DNA of 64,000 nucleotides from Brevibacterium aurantiacum. Lineage in GTDB: Bacteria > Actinomycetota > Actinomycetes > Actinomycetales > Brevibacteriaceae. The position numbers and the translations under genes were made by a program. The DNA lies in assembly GCF_900169065.1 (NCBI RefSeq), contig NZ_FXZB01000014.1:1-64000 (forward strand). The letters run 5' to 3'. Within the stretch, counting starts at the first letter, position 1, and the number at the start of each line of letters is the position of its first letter. Under the pieces are notes generated by a model. The model searched no databases. It saw only the letters and a list, made by a program, of their open reading frames with translations, and was not told where the DNA came from. This document shows positions 33,953 to 42,314 of this stretch, piece by piece.

Positions 33953-35988
33953 AGCCAGTCCACCTCGGGTGCCCTGGCACCGTCACCGGCCAACTCGGCA
34001 TAGCCGGGTCCCCGGTCGAAGAACGGCTCGTTGACTCCGCGTTCGGTGAGCAGACGTGCACGCAGCGATTCCGAAGCCGCCTCGTCGACGGTGGCGTTCT
34101 CGATACCGTCCGGACCCTCGGTGACAATGACGCCATAGGACTCTTCGGCCCCGGCAATGCTCACTTTGCCCCACTGGACATCCCGGACAACCTCGGCGAA
34201 GGGACGCTGCAGCGGGTCTCCCCACCCGCCGCCACCGGTCGTGCGGATCCGCACGACCTCGCCAGCGCTGATCGGCTCGTCATCGGCCAGAGCATCGATT
34301 TCGCGTTCATTCACACCACCCGGGTCGATGGTGACCTGGAAGGGCTTACCGGCCTTCCCACCTTTGACTCCCCAGCAGGCAAGGATCGACCGGTCGGCGA
34401 TCGACATGAAGTGACCGTCGCGCAGCATTCGGATGTGTTTCTCATAGCCGAGTCCGCCACGGTATCGACCGGCCCCGCCGGAGTCGACGGACAGGCCGAG
34501 GCGTTCGACGCGGAATGGGAACCGAGATTCTGTGAACTCCGTCGGCAGGTTCCGGGAATCGGGGACCACGTGGATCGTGTCTTCACCGTCGGAGTAGTAG
34601 CGTCCGCCGGAGCCGCCACCGAGGACCTCGCGCATGAGGTAGTCGTTGCCGTCGCGGTCCTTGCCGTAGACGCCCGTGTAGCGGATGGTCTCCTGGTCGG
34701 CTGGCATCTGCCCGTCGACTGCCTTCGCCACCACACCTGCCAGCACGCCGAGGAGGCGCAGGATGACGAAGGTGCGTGCGTTCGTGGGGCCGGGGAATTC
34801 GGGAGTGAGCAGAGTCCCTTTCTCCGGGAACCGCATCTCGATGAGGGGAACGATCCCCTCGTTGACGTCGAGTTCGGCCATGCGTTCTGGGCTGTCGGCG
34901 AGGTTGCGCAGAATCGGTGCCAGCCACTTCTTGAGGAAGTTACCGCCCACATAGTCACCGCAGTGGTTGATCGGGCCTGCGGCTTGAGCCGCGGTGCCGG
35001 TGAAGTCGATGATGAGACGTGGGCCGTCATCAGGACCACCTGTCGATGTCTTCGTCAGGGTGATCCGCTGCGTGTGCAGCATCGGGTCGGAGACTCCGTC
35101 GTGTTCGGCGTAGTCTTCCCACACGTACTGGCCGTCGGGGATCTTCGACAGAATCTCGCGGCGGTAGATCTCCGTGGAATTGTCGAGGATCGTGTCGAAG
35201 GCGGCCTCGACGGTGTCGACTCCGTAGCGGGTGAACAGCTCGGTCAGGCGCCTGGCACCCATGAGGCAGGCGGAGCACTCCGCGTCCAGGTCGGCCGACA
35301 GCGAGTCGGGCATACGGGAGTTGCGCGTCATGATCGCCAGCGCCGACTTGTTCGGCGTCCCTGCGTCCCAGAGCTTGATCGGAGGGATCATCAGACCCTC
35401 TTCGAAGACGCTGGTCGCTCCCGATGGCATCGATCCGGGGCAGGCTCCACCGATGTCATCGTGATGACCGAATGCTTGGACGAAGCAGACGACCTCACCG
35501 TTGGCGAAGACCGGTACCGTCACGCACATATCTGGAAGGTGGCCGATACCGCCCTCGGAGGCGTAGACGTCGTTGTGGAAGAAGACATCCCCTTCCTGCA
35601 TCTCTTCGATGGGGAAGTCGCGGACGATGGGATGGACGAGTGCCGAATATGAGCGGCCCGTGAGTTTGCGCAGCTGCCGGTCATGGATTCCCGCGCGGAA
35701 GTCGTGAGCGTCGCGGATCATGGGTGAGCGTGAGGTTCGAGCGATCGCGGTCTCGACCTCCATTTCGACGCTGGCCAGGGTGCCTTCGACGATTTCGACG
35801 ATGATCGGGTCGACTGTCGAGGCCTCCTGCTTCGAGGTCAGGCGGTTGCCGTGTTCGTAGGCCGTCGGCAGACCTGCAGGGTTGATCGGGTCGGCGTTGA
35901 TGTAGTCGGTCAGTGCCTGCCCGGTCAGTGGGGTGAGGCTGAGCATCGACCCGGAGTCGGGTGCGGCGGTCTGGTCAGTGATCGTCAT
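33949..35988 (-). CDS. hyuB: Hydantoinase B/oxoprolinase-family subunit
   Basis: A 679-residue HyuB-type subunit. Typical blocks: DPIIVEIVEGTLASVEMEVETAIARTSRSPMIRDAHDFRAGI, the metal-proximal VFFHNDVYASEGGIGHLPDM with FGHHDDIGG, and GYEKHIRM plus TTGGGGWGDPLQRP near the C-terminus. The ATG at 35988 overlaps hyuA by 4 bp; the longer upstream frame lacks family similarity. HyuA/HyuB pairs use ATP to open hydantoins, N-methylhydantoin or 5-oxoproline, and relatives carboxylate ketones. Here a cyclic ureide or imide is the likely substrate, given the carbamate kinase behind it. Confidence 0.92.
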   Translation of the reverse strand: MTITDQTAAPDSGSMLSLTPLTGQALTDYINADPINPAGLPTAYEHGNRLTSKQEASTVDPIIVEIVEGTLASVEMEVETAIARTSRSPMIRDAHDFRAGIHDRQLRKLTGRSYSALVHPIVRDFPIEEMQEGDVFFHNDVYASEGGIGHLPDMCVTVPVFANGEVVCFVQAFGHHDDIGGACPGSMPSGATSVFEEGLMIPPIKLWDAGTPNKSALAIMTRNSRMPDSLSADLDAECSACLMGARRLTELFTRYGVDTVEAAFDTILDNSTEIYRREILSKIPDGQYVWEDYAEHDGVSDPMLHTQRITLTKTSTGGPDDGPRLIIDFTGTAAQAAGPINHCGDYVGGNFLKKWLAPILRNLADSPERMAELDVNEGIVPLIEMRFPEKGTLLTPEFPGPTNARTFVILRLLGVLAGVVAKAVDGQMPADQETIRYTGVYGKDRDGNDYLMREVLGGGSGGRYYSDGEDTIHVVPDSRNLPTEFTESRFPFRVERLGLSVDSGGAGRYRGGLGYEKHIRMLRDGHFMSIADRSILACWGVKGGKAGKPFQVTIDPGGVNEREIDALADDEPISAGEVVRIRTTGGGGWGDPLQRPFAEVVRDVQWGKVSIAGAEESYGVIVTEGPDGIENATVDEAASESLRARLLTERGVNEPFFDRGPGYAELAGDGARAPEVDWL

Positions 35989-38129
35989 TTGCCTGCCTCC
36001 TGGCGGTTGCTGCGTGTGGTGATGATGTTGCCGCTGGCATCGATGCGGGCGGTGAAACCCGGGTGCAGTGGGAATGTGGAACCGAACTCTTCGATGATGG
36101 CCGGCCCTTCCAAGGTGTCTCCTGCCAGGAGGCTTTCGCGCCAGTACACGGCGGTGTCGACGAATCCGTCCTCGGCGTCGAAGCACACCGGCCGCACAGC
36201 GGTCTGCGCACGTTCAGATTTATCCGGTGCCCCCTCGGCTGATGCGATGTGGCGAAGCTCTGGGCGGGTGATAGGACCGATGCCTGAGACTCGAACATTG
36301 ACCCATTCCACGTGCTGGTCCGACGCATCAGCGAAGTCATAGCCGTATAGCTGCCTGTGCTCGGCGTGGAATGCACGTGTCACCTCGTCGGCCCATTCTC
36401 GGGTGATCGTCCCCGAAGGAGCCGGCACGCGGACCTCGAAGGCCTGCCCGAAGTAGCGGAGGTCGACGGAGCGGTCGAACTGGTGACGTTCCGGTGCAAA
36501 GCCTTCATTGACCAGAGCTTCTGTGGCTCGAGCCTGGAGACGGTCGAAGAGTCCGGCGACTTCAGCGATGTCCAGTCCGTCGTCTCGAGCGACGTTGGTC
36601 TGGACATAGTCGTTCTTGACGTCGACAGTCAGCAGTCCGAAGGCAGAGACGTTACCCGGGTTGAGCGGAACGACGACGCCGGCGAGATCGAGGATGTCGA
36701 CGAGTGTGCAGGCCAGCAGCGAGCCGGAGCCGCCGAAAGTGGTCAGCATGAAGTCACGGACATCGAGGCCACGCTGGACCGAGATCTGGCGCAGCGCGTT
36801 GGCCTGGTTCCAAGCGGAGATCTCGAGGATTCCGGTCGCGGCTTTCTCCGTGCTCAGGCCAAGCTTTGCGGCGATTTCGCTGATGCCACGGCCGGCGGCA
36901 TCCGCGTCGAGCGGGATTTCCCCGCCGAGGAGGTGGGGCGGGATCCGTCCGAGGAAGACGTGGGCATCGGTGATGGTCGGTTCCACACCACCATTGCCGT
37001 AGCAGATCGGCCCTGGGTCGGCTCCTGCCGACTGAGGACCGACCTTGAGCTGCCCTTCAGCCGTGGTCCAGGCGATCGAGCCGCCGCCCGCGCCGACGGT
37101 GACGACGTCGATCATGGGGATTTTCGACGGGTAGACACCTACCGAGCCTTCGGTCGTCAGAGCGGGCTCTCCATCGACGACAACGGTGACGTCGGTCGAG
37201 GTACCGCCGCCGTCGCAGGTCAGGACCTTGTCGAAGCCGGCTTCCCGGGCGATGAGTCCGGCACCCAGTGCGCCGGCGGCAGGGCCGGAGAGCACTGTGG
37301 TGATGGGCTGGTTGACGACCTCGTCGGCGGAGAGGACGCCGCCGTTGGACTTCATGATGTAGAACGGCAGCTTGGAATCTTTGTCGGTTCCGGTATAGGC
37401 ATCGAGGCGTTCATGGATGTTCTTGACGTATGAGGAGACTTTGGGTTTGACTGCGGCGTCAACCAAGGTCGTCATGGATCGCTCGTATTCGCGGTATTCA
37501 CGCAGCACTTCGGAACTGAGCGACACGATCACGTCGGGGTGCTCTTCGAGGAGGATTTCGCGCATCCTCTGCTCGTGAGCGGGGTTCGCGTAGGCGTGGA
37601 GGAAGTTGACGCCCAGTGTGCCGACGCCCTGGTCCCGGAACCAGCGAGCGACTTTGCGTGCCTCGTCTTCGTCGAAGGGGCGCACTTCGTTTCCCTCGAA
37701 GTCCATGCGGCCGGTCACCGTCTTCACCAGGTCGGCGGGCACGATGCGATCGGGCTTGACCCAGAAATAGGAGTTTCCGTAACCGTCAGGAACGGCCTGA
37801 CGGGCGATCTCGAGCACGAATTCGTACCCCTCGGTGGTGATGAAGCCGAGACGATCGAGCTTGCCTTCGAGCAGCTGGTTGGTAGCGACGGTGGTTCCGT
37901 GGCTGACCGCGCTGATATCGGAAGCCGTGATCGTCGCGGAGTCCTGATCGGTGCCCAACATCTCGAGTACCTTGTCGATGCCGTTGATGAAGCCATCAGC
38001 GGGATTCGACGGTGTCGAGGGAGTCTTCGTTGTGGTCAGCTCACCGGTGGCTTCGTTGAAAGCCACCACATCTGTGAACGTGCCGCCGGTGTCGATACCG
38101 ATACGGATTCGTGGGCTTTGAGTCGACAT
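35985..38129 (-). CDS. hyuA: Hydantoinase A/oxoprolinase-family subunit
   Basis: A 714-residue HyuA-type subunit. The N-terminal hydantoinase/oxoprolinase domain contains the phosphate-binding IGIDTGGTFTDVVAFNE; the central ATPase part contains LSGPAAGALGAGLIAREAGF, CDGGGTSTDVTVV and VGAGGGSIAW. The C-terminal domain ends EEFGSTFPLHPGFTARID. The ATG at 38129 is preferred over a TTG one codon upstream. It catalyses the ATP-using half of the cyclic amide hydrolysis with HyuB and leads the seven-gene overlapped operon. An 11-bp-arm palindrome lies just upstream. Confidence 0.92.
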   Translation of the reverse strand: MSTQSPRIRIGIDTGGTFTDVVAFNEATGELTTTKTPSTPSNPADGFINGIDKVLEMLGTDQDSATITASDISAVSHGTTVATNQLLEGKLDRLGFITTEGYEFVLEIARQAVPDGYGNSYFWVKPDRIVPADLVKTVTGRMDFEGNEVRPFDEDEARKVARWFRDQGVGTLGVNFLHAYANPAHEQRMREILLEEHPDVIVSLSSEVLREYREYERSMTTLVDAAVKPKVSSYVKNIHERLDAYTGTDKDSKLPFYIMKSNGGVLSADEVVNQPITTVLSGPAAGALGAGLIAREAGFDKVLTCDGGGTSTDVTVVVDGEPALTTEGSVGVYPSKIPMIDVVTVGAGGGSIAWTTAEGQLKVGPQSAGADPGPICYGNGGVEPTITDAHVFLGRIPPHLLGGEIPLDADAAGRGISEIAAKLGLSTEKAATGILEISAWNQANALRQISVQRGLDVRDFMLTTFGGSGSLLACTLVDILDLAGVVVPLNPGNVSAFGLLTVDVKNDYVQTNVARDDGLDIAEVAGLFDRLQARATEALVNEGFAPERHQFDRSVDLRYFGQAFEVRVPAPSGTITREWADEVTRAFHAEHRQLYGYDFADASDQHVEWVNVRVSGIGPITRPELRHIASAEGAPDKSERAQTAVRPVCFDAEDGFVDTAVYWRESLLAGDTLEGPAIIEEFGSTFPLHPGFTARIDASGNIITTRSNRQEAGK

Positions 38130-38182
38130 CAATGTCCTTCCCAGGTCTACTGACCCCAGGTCTGCTGAGCGTTTGAGTCCAT

Positions 38183-38217
38183 TTTTGCCGGTGACTCACA
38201 TCACTCCACCGGCAAAA
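38183..38217. promoter_or_regulatory. Palindromic operator candidate upstream of hyuA
   Basis: Perfect 11-bp inverted repeat TTTTGCCGGTG (38183-38193) and CACCGGCAAAA (38207-38217) with 13 bases between the arms, centred about 70 bp upstream of the hyuA ATG. The T-run precedes and the A-run follows the GC stem in both reading directions, the reverse of a Rho-independent terminator, so a regulator-binding site is more likely. Confidence 0.55.
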
Positions 38218-38230
38218 GATGCCAAACAAC

Positions 38231-39109
38231 TCACGAGCCGTTGGTAAATGTCTCCAATTGCGACAGCTCCGTTCGCAGCACCTCTTGGACAGATCGCGTC
38301 GGGCGGCTCAGGATGGCCTGCGCTGGAAGCGCTCCGCACGACAGCCCGTGGTTGTCGTAGTAGGAGAACATTGCCTCCAACCATTCGATCTCGCGCAGGT
38401 CAAAGCTCGTGTCAGACGTCGAGTCAGCGACAGAATTCCTGTGGGCAAGCGACCAGCGCTTCGGAGTTGAAACCTCGAGTTCAACCGTTCGACCCAGCAC
38501 CTGCTCGGCCGCAGCGGCAACGTCGCGAACAGTCAGAAGTTCGGGCCCACCGAGTTCATAGGTCGCCCCGATATGAGCCTCATCAAGCAGCACTTCAGCA
38601 GCGACCTCGCCGACATCGGCGAGACTGATCAGTCCGAATCGGGTGTCGACGTTGTATGGCACAGCAATGTGCGGTTTCTGTTCTCGCAGGCCCGGCAGGA
38701 GGTTATCGATATATGCGCACGGTTGGAGAATCGACCACTGCAGTCCGCTCCGCCGCACCAGGTCTTCCGCTGCAGCCTTGGCCACGTGGTGTGGCATATC
38801 GGGAGCATGGGGTGCTGCCACCGAATGGTAGACGACCCGTTCCACTCCCGCCTCGCGGCAAGCCCCGAGCAGTACAGAGATGAAGTCCAGCTCATTCGGA
38901 TGGAGGTTCGGCGCCATGAGATAGGCAGCTCGACATCCCTTCAGCACCGCACCAAGATCCGCCATTTCGCCTCGACCGACAGGAACGGCGGGCACTCCCC
39001 GGGCAGCTAGTGCCGATACGATCGCTCGACCGGTCTTCCCCCGCGCACCCACCACAGCCACAGTCACTCCCGCCGCTGCATCCGTGGACACCTTCGTCTC
39101 CTTGTTCAT
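38231..39109 (-). CDS. NmrA-like NAD(P)-binding protein
   Basis: A 292-residue atypical short-chain dehydrogenase of the NmrA/SDR type. The Rossmann glycine motif is VAVVGARGKTGRAIVSAL, with further SDR-a features YHSVAAPHAPDMPHHVAKAAAEDLVRRSGLQWSILQPCAYIDN. The active-site tyrosine-lysine pair of classical SDRs is not clearly conserved. A sensor, regulator or reductase role is therefore open. The ATG at 39109 follows AAGGCGTGGGT. It is on the same strand as the hyuA operon, 101 bp upstream, and its promoter region shares the ATTTGGCAGGAT element with the permease operon. Confidence 0.82.
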   Translation of the reverse strand: MNKETKVSTDAAAGVTVAVVGARGKTGRAIVSALAARGVPAVPVGRGEMADLGAVLKGCRAAYLMAPNLHPNELDFISVLLGACREAGVERVVYHSVAAPHAPDMPHHVAKAAAEDLVRRSGLQWSILQPCAYIDNLLPGLREQKPHIAVPYNVDTRFGLISLADVGEVAAEVLLDEAHIGATYELGGPELLTVRDVAAAAEQVLGRTVELEVSTPKRWSLAHRNSVADSTSDTSFDLREIEWLEAMFSYYDNHGLSCGALPAQAILSRPTRSVQEVLRTELSQLETFTNGS

Positions 39110-39306
39110 ACCCACGCCTTATCCTCATCCTCATCGACCGATCCGTCCCGGTATGGATCCGAACCTACCCAGGGCAGGCAGACGTCGATACGGCGAATCC
39201 TGCCAAATTCTCACGCCTCCGCCTCCACCCTCAGCCGGAGACTGCACCAACCAGATCCCCACTTCGGCGGATACCGTGCCGCCGATCCCCTGGCTAAGCT
39301 GGAAGG

Positions 39307-40656
39307 ATGGCAGAGAACTCCGAATCGCTGAAGCCCACCAAGGGCGACGTGTATCTGGTGCTTGCCCTGGCGGCCGCTTCGGTGGTCTTCGCGATTCTGT
39401 ACAACACGACGTCCTACTGGCCGTTCAAGGGACCTTTGTGGCTGATCTGCCTGATGTCGGTTGTCGTCACTTTGCCGCTCATCTGGCGTCGGCGTTTTCC
39501 CAGTCAGATGGCCTGGATCCAGACCACGATCTTCGTCACTGCACAGGTTCTCGAGGTCATGGAACCCGGGGGCACCCAGATCATCATCTTCATGGGGGTC
39601 TACGCCGTAGGCGCCTGGCAGAGCAATCGCAAAGCGGCATTCATCTCACGCCTCCTCCTCTGCGTCGGAATCTTCGTTTACCTGATCGTGTCAACGGCCC
39701 TCCAGTTCAAGGAGATGGGCGACATGACGGTGCTTCAGTTCGCAGCCGCCTCCGGGGTCTCGTTCCTCATCAACATCGCGTTCTTCGGCGGGGCCTGGCT
39801 CTTCGGCAACCGAGCCTGGAAGCAGCGTCGGCTGCTCGAGGAGCTGCGCTCTGCCAATGAGGAGGTCCGCTCACAGGAGAGGCAGCTGACCAGTCAGGCG
39901 CTCGACCTCGAGCGGGTGCGCATCGCTCGCGAGCTCCACGATGGCATCGCCCACCACATCACCGGAGTCGGCATCCACGCCGCGGCCGCCCGCCGCAGCC
40001 TCGAGAAGAACCCCGACAAGGCTCGGGAGTCGCTGAAGACCATCGAATCCTCCACTCGCGAAACCGTCGAGGAACTGCGCGCCCTCGTCTACACCCTGCG
40101 CGACACGGACGACGCGAACACCGCGGAGGGGAACACGAAGGGCAACCCCAGCCTCGGCGACGTTCCCGAACTCATCGACGTTGCCAGCAGATCCGGGCAG
40201 CAGATCGAGGTTCACACGATCGGGCAGCCGCGACCGCTGACGCCGATCACGGAGATGTCGGTCTACCGGGTGATTCAGGAATCCCTGACCAACTGCCGTC
40301 GTTATGCGGGTTCGCACGCCGAGGTTGATGTGCGTCTGCGATACGGCACCGCCAACCTCGAAATCGAGATCAGCGACTCCCGCGCGCTCGGTGCGCATCA
40401 CGACGAACCGCACCCCGAAACCGAGGCTCCCACGAAGCAGTCGGGACTGGGCCTGGGCATCATCGGCATGCGCGAACGGATGAGCGCCCTGGGCGGCAGT
40501 CTGGAAGCCGGCCCGAAGTCCCGCGGCGGTTGGCTCGTGCGAGCACAGATTCCCTACCCGCGGAATGTCGCGGACGCCGAGGAGCCTGCCCCGAAGACCA
40601 AGGAGCCAGCCCCGGACACCTCCACCATGATCCCCACAGCAAAGGCCGAACAGTGA
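39307..40656 (+). CDS. Sensor histidine kinase (HisKA_3/NarL-type)
   Basis: A 449-residue membrane histidine kinase. Residues about 15-165 hold four to five hydrophobic helices without a large extracytoplasmic domain. The dimerisation/phosphoacceptor block is IARELHDGIAHHITGVGIHAAAARR (His near residue 215). The HATPase domain shows VYRVIQESLTNCRRYAGSHAEVDV and SGLGLGIIGMRERMSALGGSLEAG. The C-terminal ~35 residues are Pro/Glu/Lys-rich. The stop codon overlaps the response-regulator GTG (GTGA), indicating translational coupling. Signal unknown; the NatAB-like exporter downstream is the probable target. Confidence 0.92.
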   Translation: MAENSESLKPTKGDVYLVLALAAASVVFAILYNTTSYWPFKGPLWLICLMSVVVTLPLIWRRRFPSQMAWIQTTIFVTAQVLEVMEPGGTQIIIFMGVYAVGAWQSNRKAAFISRLLLCVGIFVYLIVSTALQFKEMGDMTVLQFAAASGVSFLINIAFFGGAWLFGNRAWKQRRLLEELRSANEEVRSQERQLTSQALDLERVRIARELHDGIAHHITGVGIHAAAARRSLEKNPDKARESLKTIESSTRETVEELRALVYTLRDTDDANTAEGNTKGNPSLGDVPELIDVASRSGQQIEVHTIGQPRPLTPITEMSVYRVIQESLTNCRRYAGSHAEVDVRLRYGTANLEIEISDSRALGAHHDEPHPETEAPTKQSGLGLGIIGMRERMSALGGSLEAGPKSRGGWLVRAQIPYPRNVADAEEPAPKTKEPAPDTSTMIPTAKAEQ

Positions 40657-41303
40657 TCAGAGTCCTCCTCGTCGATGACCAGGCGATGGTCCGCACCGGT
40701 TTCCGCACGATCCTCGAAAGCGAGGACGGTATCATCGTCGTCGGCGAGGCTGAGAACGGTCAGGTCGCGATCGACCGCGCACTCGACCTCGCACCGGACG
40801 TGATCTGCATGGACGTCCAGATGCCGGTCATGGACGGGCTCGAATCCACCGCGGAGATCGTACGCCGCGGCGCGGCCGGAGCAGTCCTCATGCTCACCAC
40901 CTTCGACCGGGACGATTTCCTGTTCCAGGCATTGGCCGCCGGTGCCAGCGGGTTCCTGCTCAAGACCGCCGAGGCGGAACAGCTCATCGACGCAGTCACC
41001 GCACTGGCGGCCGGCGATGGGCTCCTCTCCCCCGAGGTGACCCGACGCGTCATCGAACGCTCCGTGCGCTCCCCCGAAGCCACCACCTCGGCGGCTCCCG
41101 AATTGGAACTCCTCACCGACCGAGAACTCGAGGTCCTCCACCTCGTAGCCAAGGGGCTGAGCAACTCGGAGATCGCAGGCACGCTCTTCGTCGGCGAGGC
41201 CACCGTCAAGACGCATGTCTCCAACCTGCTGACCAAGCTCGACATCCGCGACCGTATTCACGTCGTCATCTTCGCCTACGAGAACGGGATCGTCGGGAGG
41301 TGA
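40653..41303 (+). CDS. LuxR/NarL-family response regulator
   Basis: A 216-residue response regulator. The receiver domain begins IRVLLVDDQAMVRTGF and carries the phosphoacceptor aspartate in DVICMDVQMPVMDGLE, the threonine in VLMLTTFD and the lysine in GFLLKTAEAEQL. The LuxR-type HTH lies at about 150-210 (LTDREREV-like LTDRELEVLHLVAKGLSNSEIAGTLFVGEATVKTHV). The GTG at 40653 overlaps the kinase stop codon and gives a normal receiver start. Confidence 0.94.
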   Translation: MIRVLLVDDQAMVRTGFRTILESEDGIIVVGEAENGQVAIDRALDLAPDVICMDVQMPVMDGLESTAEIVRRGAAGAVLMLTTFDRDDFLFQALAAGASGFLLKTAEAEQLIDAVTALAAGDGLLSPEVTRRVIERSVRSPEATTSAAPELELLTDRELEVLHLVAKGLSNSEIAGTLFVGEATVKTHVSNLLTKLDIRDRIHVVIFAYENGIVGR

Positions 41304-41426
41304 AAGGTCTCATTCCCAGTGTCAGACTTCTTCCCAGGGTCAGAATTCGACCTCCCCCACACTGCCGATGCCGAAATAGCCCGAACGACGGATTCGCATC
41401 GCCGAGGCACCGCATAGGTTTGAGTC

Positions 41427-42314
41427 ATGATCACCTTGGACTCAATTTCTCGCAGTTTCGGCGACAAACAGGTTCTTCACGACCTGTCCTTCTCCATCGG
41501 CTCGGGGCGGATGACCGGGTTCGTCGGTTCCAACGGCTCCGGCAAGACGACGACCATGCGCATCATCCTCGGCGTGCTCGCCGCGGACTCCGGGAGCATC
41601 ACCGTCGACGGCGAGACCATCACTCCCGCGCACCGCAGCGCGATAGGCTACATGCCCGAGGAGCGCGGCCTCTACCCGAAGATGCCGATCATCGATCAGC
41701 TCATCTACCTCGCCCGCTTCCACGGCCTCAGCCGCCATTCCGCCCGTCGACGTGGCCTCGAACTCCTCGAGCAGCTCGACCTCAACGGCAAACCCAGCGA
41801 CAACCTCGAGGCCGTCAGCCTGGGCAACCAGCAGAAGGTCCAGATCGCTGCCGCGCTCATCCACCGCCCGCGCGCCCTCGTGCTCGACGAGCCTTTCTCC
41901 GGACTCGACCCGGTCGCCGTCGAACGCACCCTCGAGGTACTCAAGGACTTCGCCGACACCGGTGCACCCGTCCTCTTCTCCAGTCACCAGCTCGACCTGG
42001 TCGAGCGTCTCGTCGACGACCTCGTCATCATCGACGGCGGCCGGCTCGTCGCCAACGGCACCGCCGATGAGCTGCGCAGTCAGCGCAGCACCCCTGAGTG
42101 GATACTGCAGACCGATACGGACATGGGCTGGGTGCGCGAGATCCCCGACATCACCGTCGTCGAGTTCGACGGCAACTGGGTGCGCTTCGCCGCACCGAAT
42201 CCGGACATCGCCGAGGCGGTCCTGCACCAGGCCATCACCGTGTCCTCCGTGAAGTCCTTCGCCCCGCACACCGTCGCCCTCAACCGTCTCTTCCAGGAGG
42301 TCACGCAGGCATGA
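41427..42314 (+). CDS. ABC transporter ATP-binding protein (NatA-like)
   Basis: A 295-residue ABC ATPase with Walker A GSNGSGKTTTMRIIL, a signature-like SLGNQQKVQIAAALIHRPRAL, Walker B ALVLDEPFSGLDPVAV and the switch histidine in LFSSHQLDLV. The C-terminal ~80 residues form the DUF4162-like domain common in NatA/bacitracin-type exporters. It overlaps the permease gene by ATGA. Na+ or drug export are typical roles of this group; the upstream two-component system probably controls it. Confidence 0.92.
   Translation: MITLDSISRSFGDKQVLHDLSFSIGSGRMTGFVGSNGSGKTTTMRIILGVLAADSGSITVDGETITPAHRSAIGYMPEERGLYPKMPIIDQLIYLARFHGLSRHSARRRGLELLEQLDLNGKPSDNLEAVSLGNQQKVQIAAALIHRPRALVLDEPFSGLDPVAVERTLEVLKDFADTGAPVLFSSHQLDLVERLVDDLVIIDGGRLVANGTADELRSQRSTPEWILQTDTDMGWVREIPDITVVEFDGNWVRFAAPNPDIAEAVLHQAITVSSVKSFAPHTVALNRLFQEVTQA

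Noticed and set aside
34411..35652. 413-residue plus-strand frame opposite hyuB
   Set aside because: Antisense shadow created by GC3 bias.
38183..38217. Palindrome before hyuA as a Rho-independent terminator for the NmrA-like gene
   Set aside because: The T-run is on the 5' side and the A-run on the 3' side of the stem in both directions, the opposite of an intrinsic terminator.
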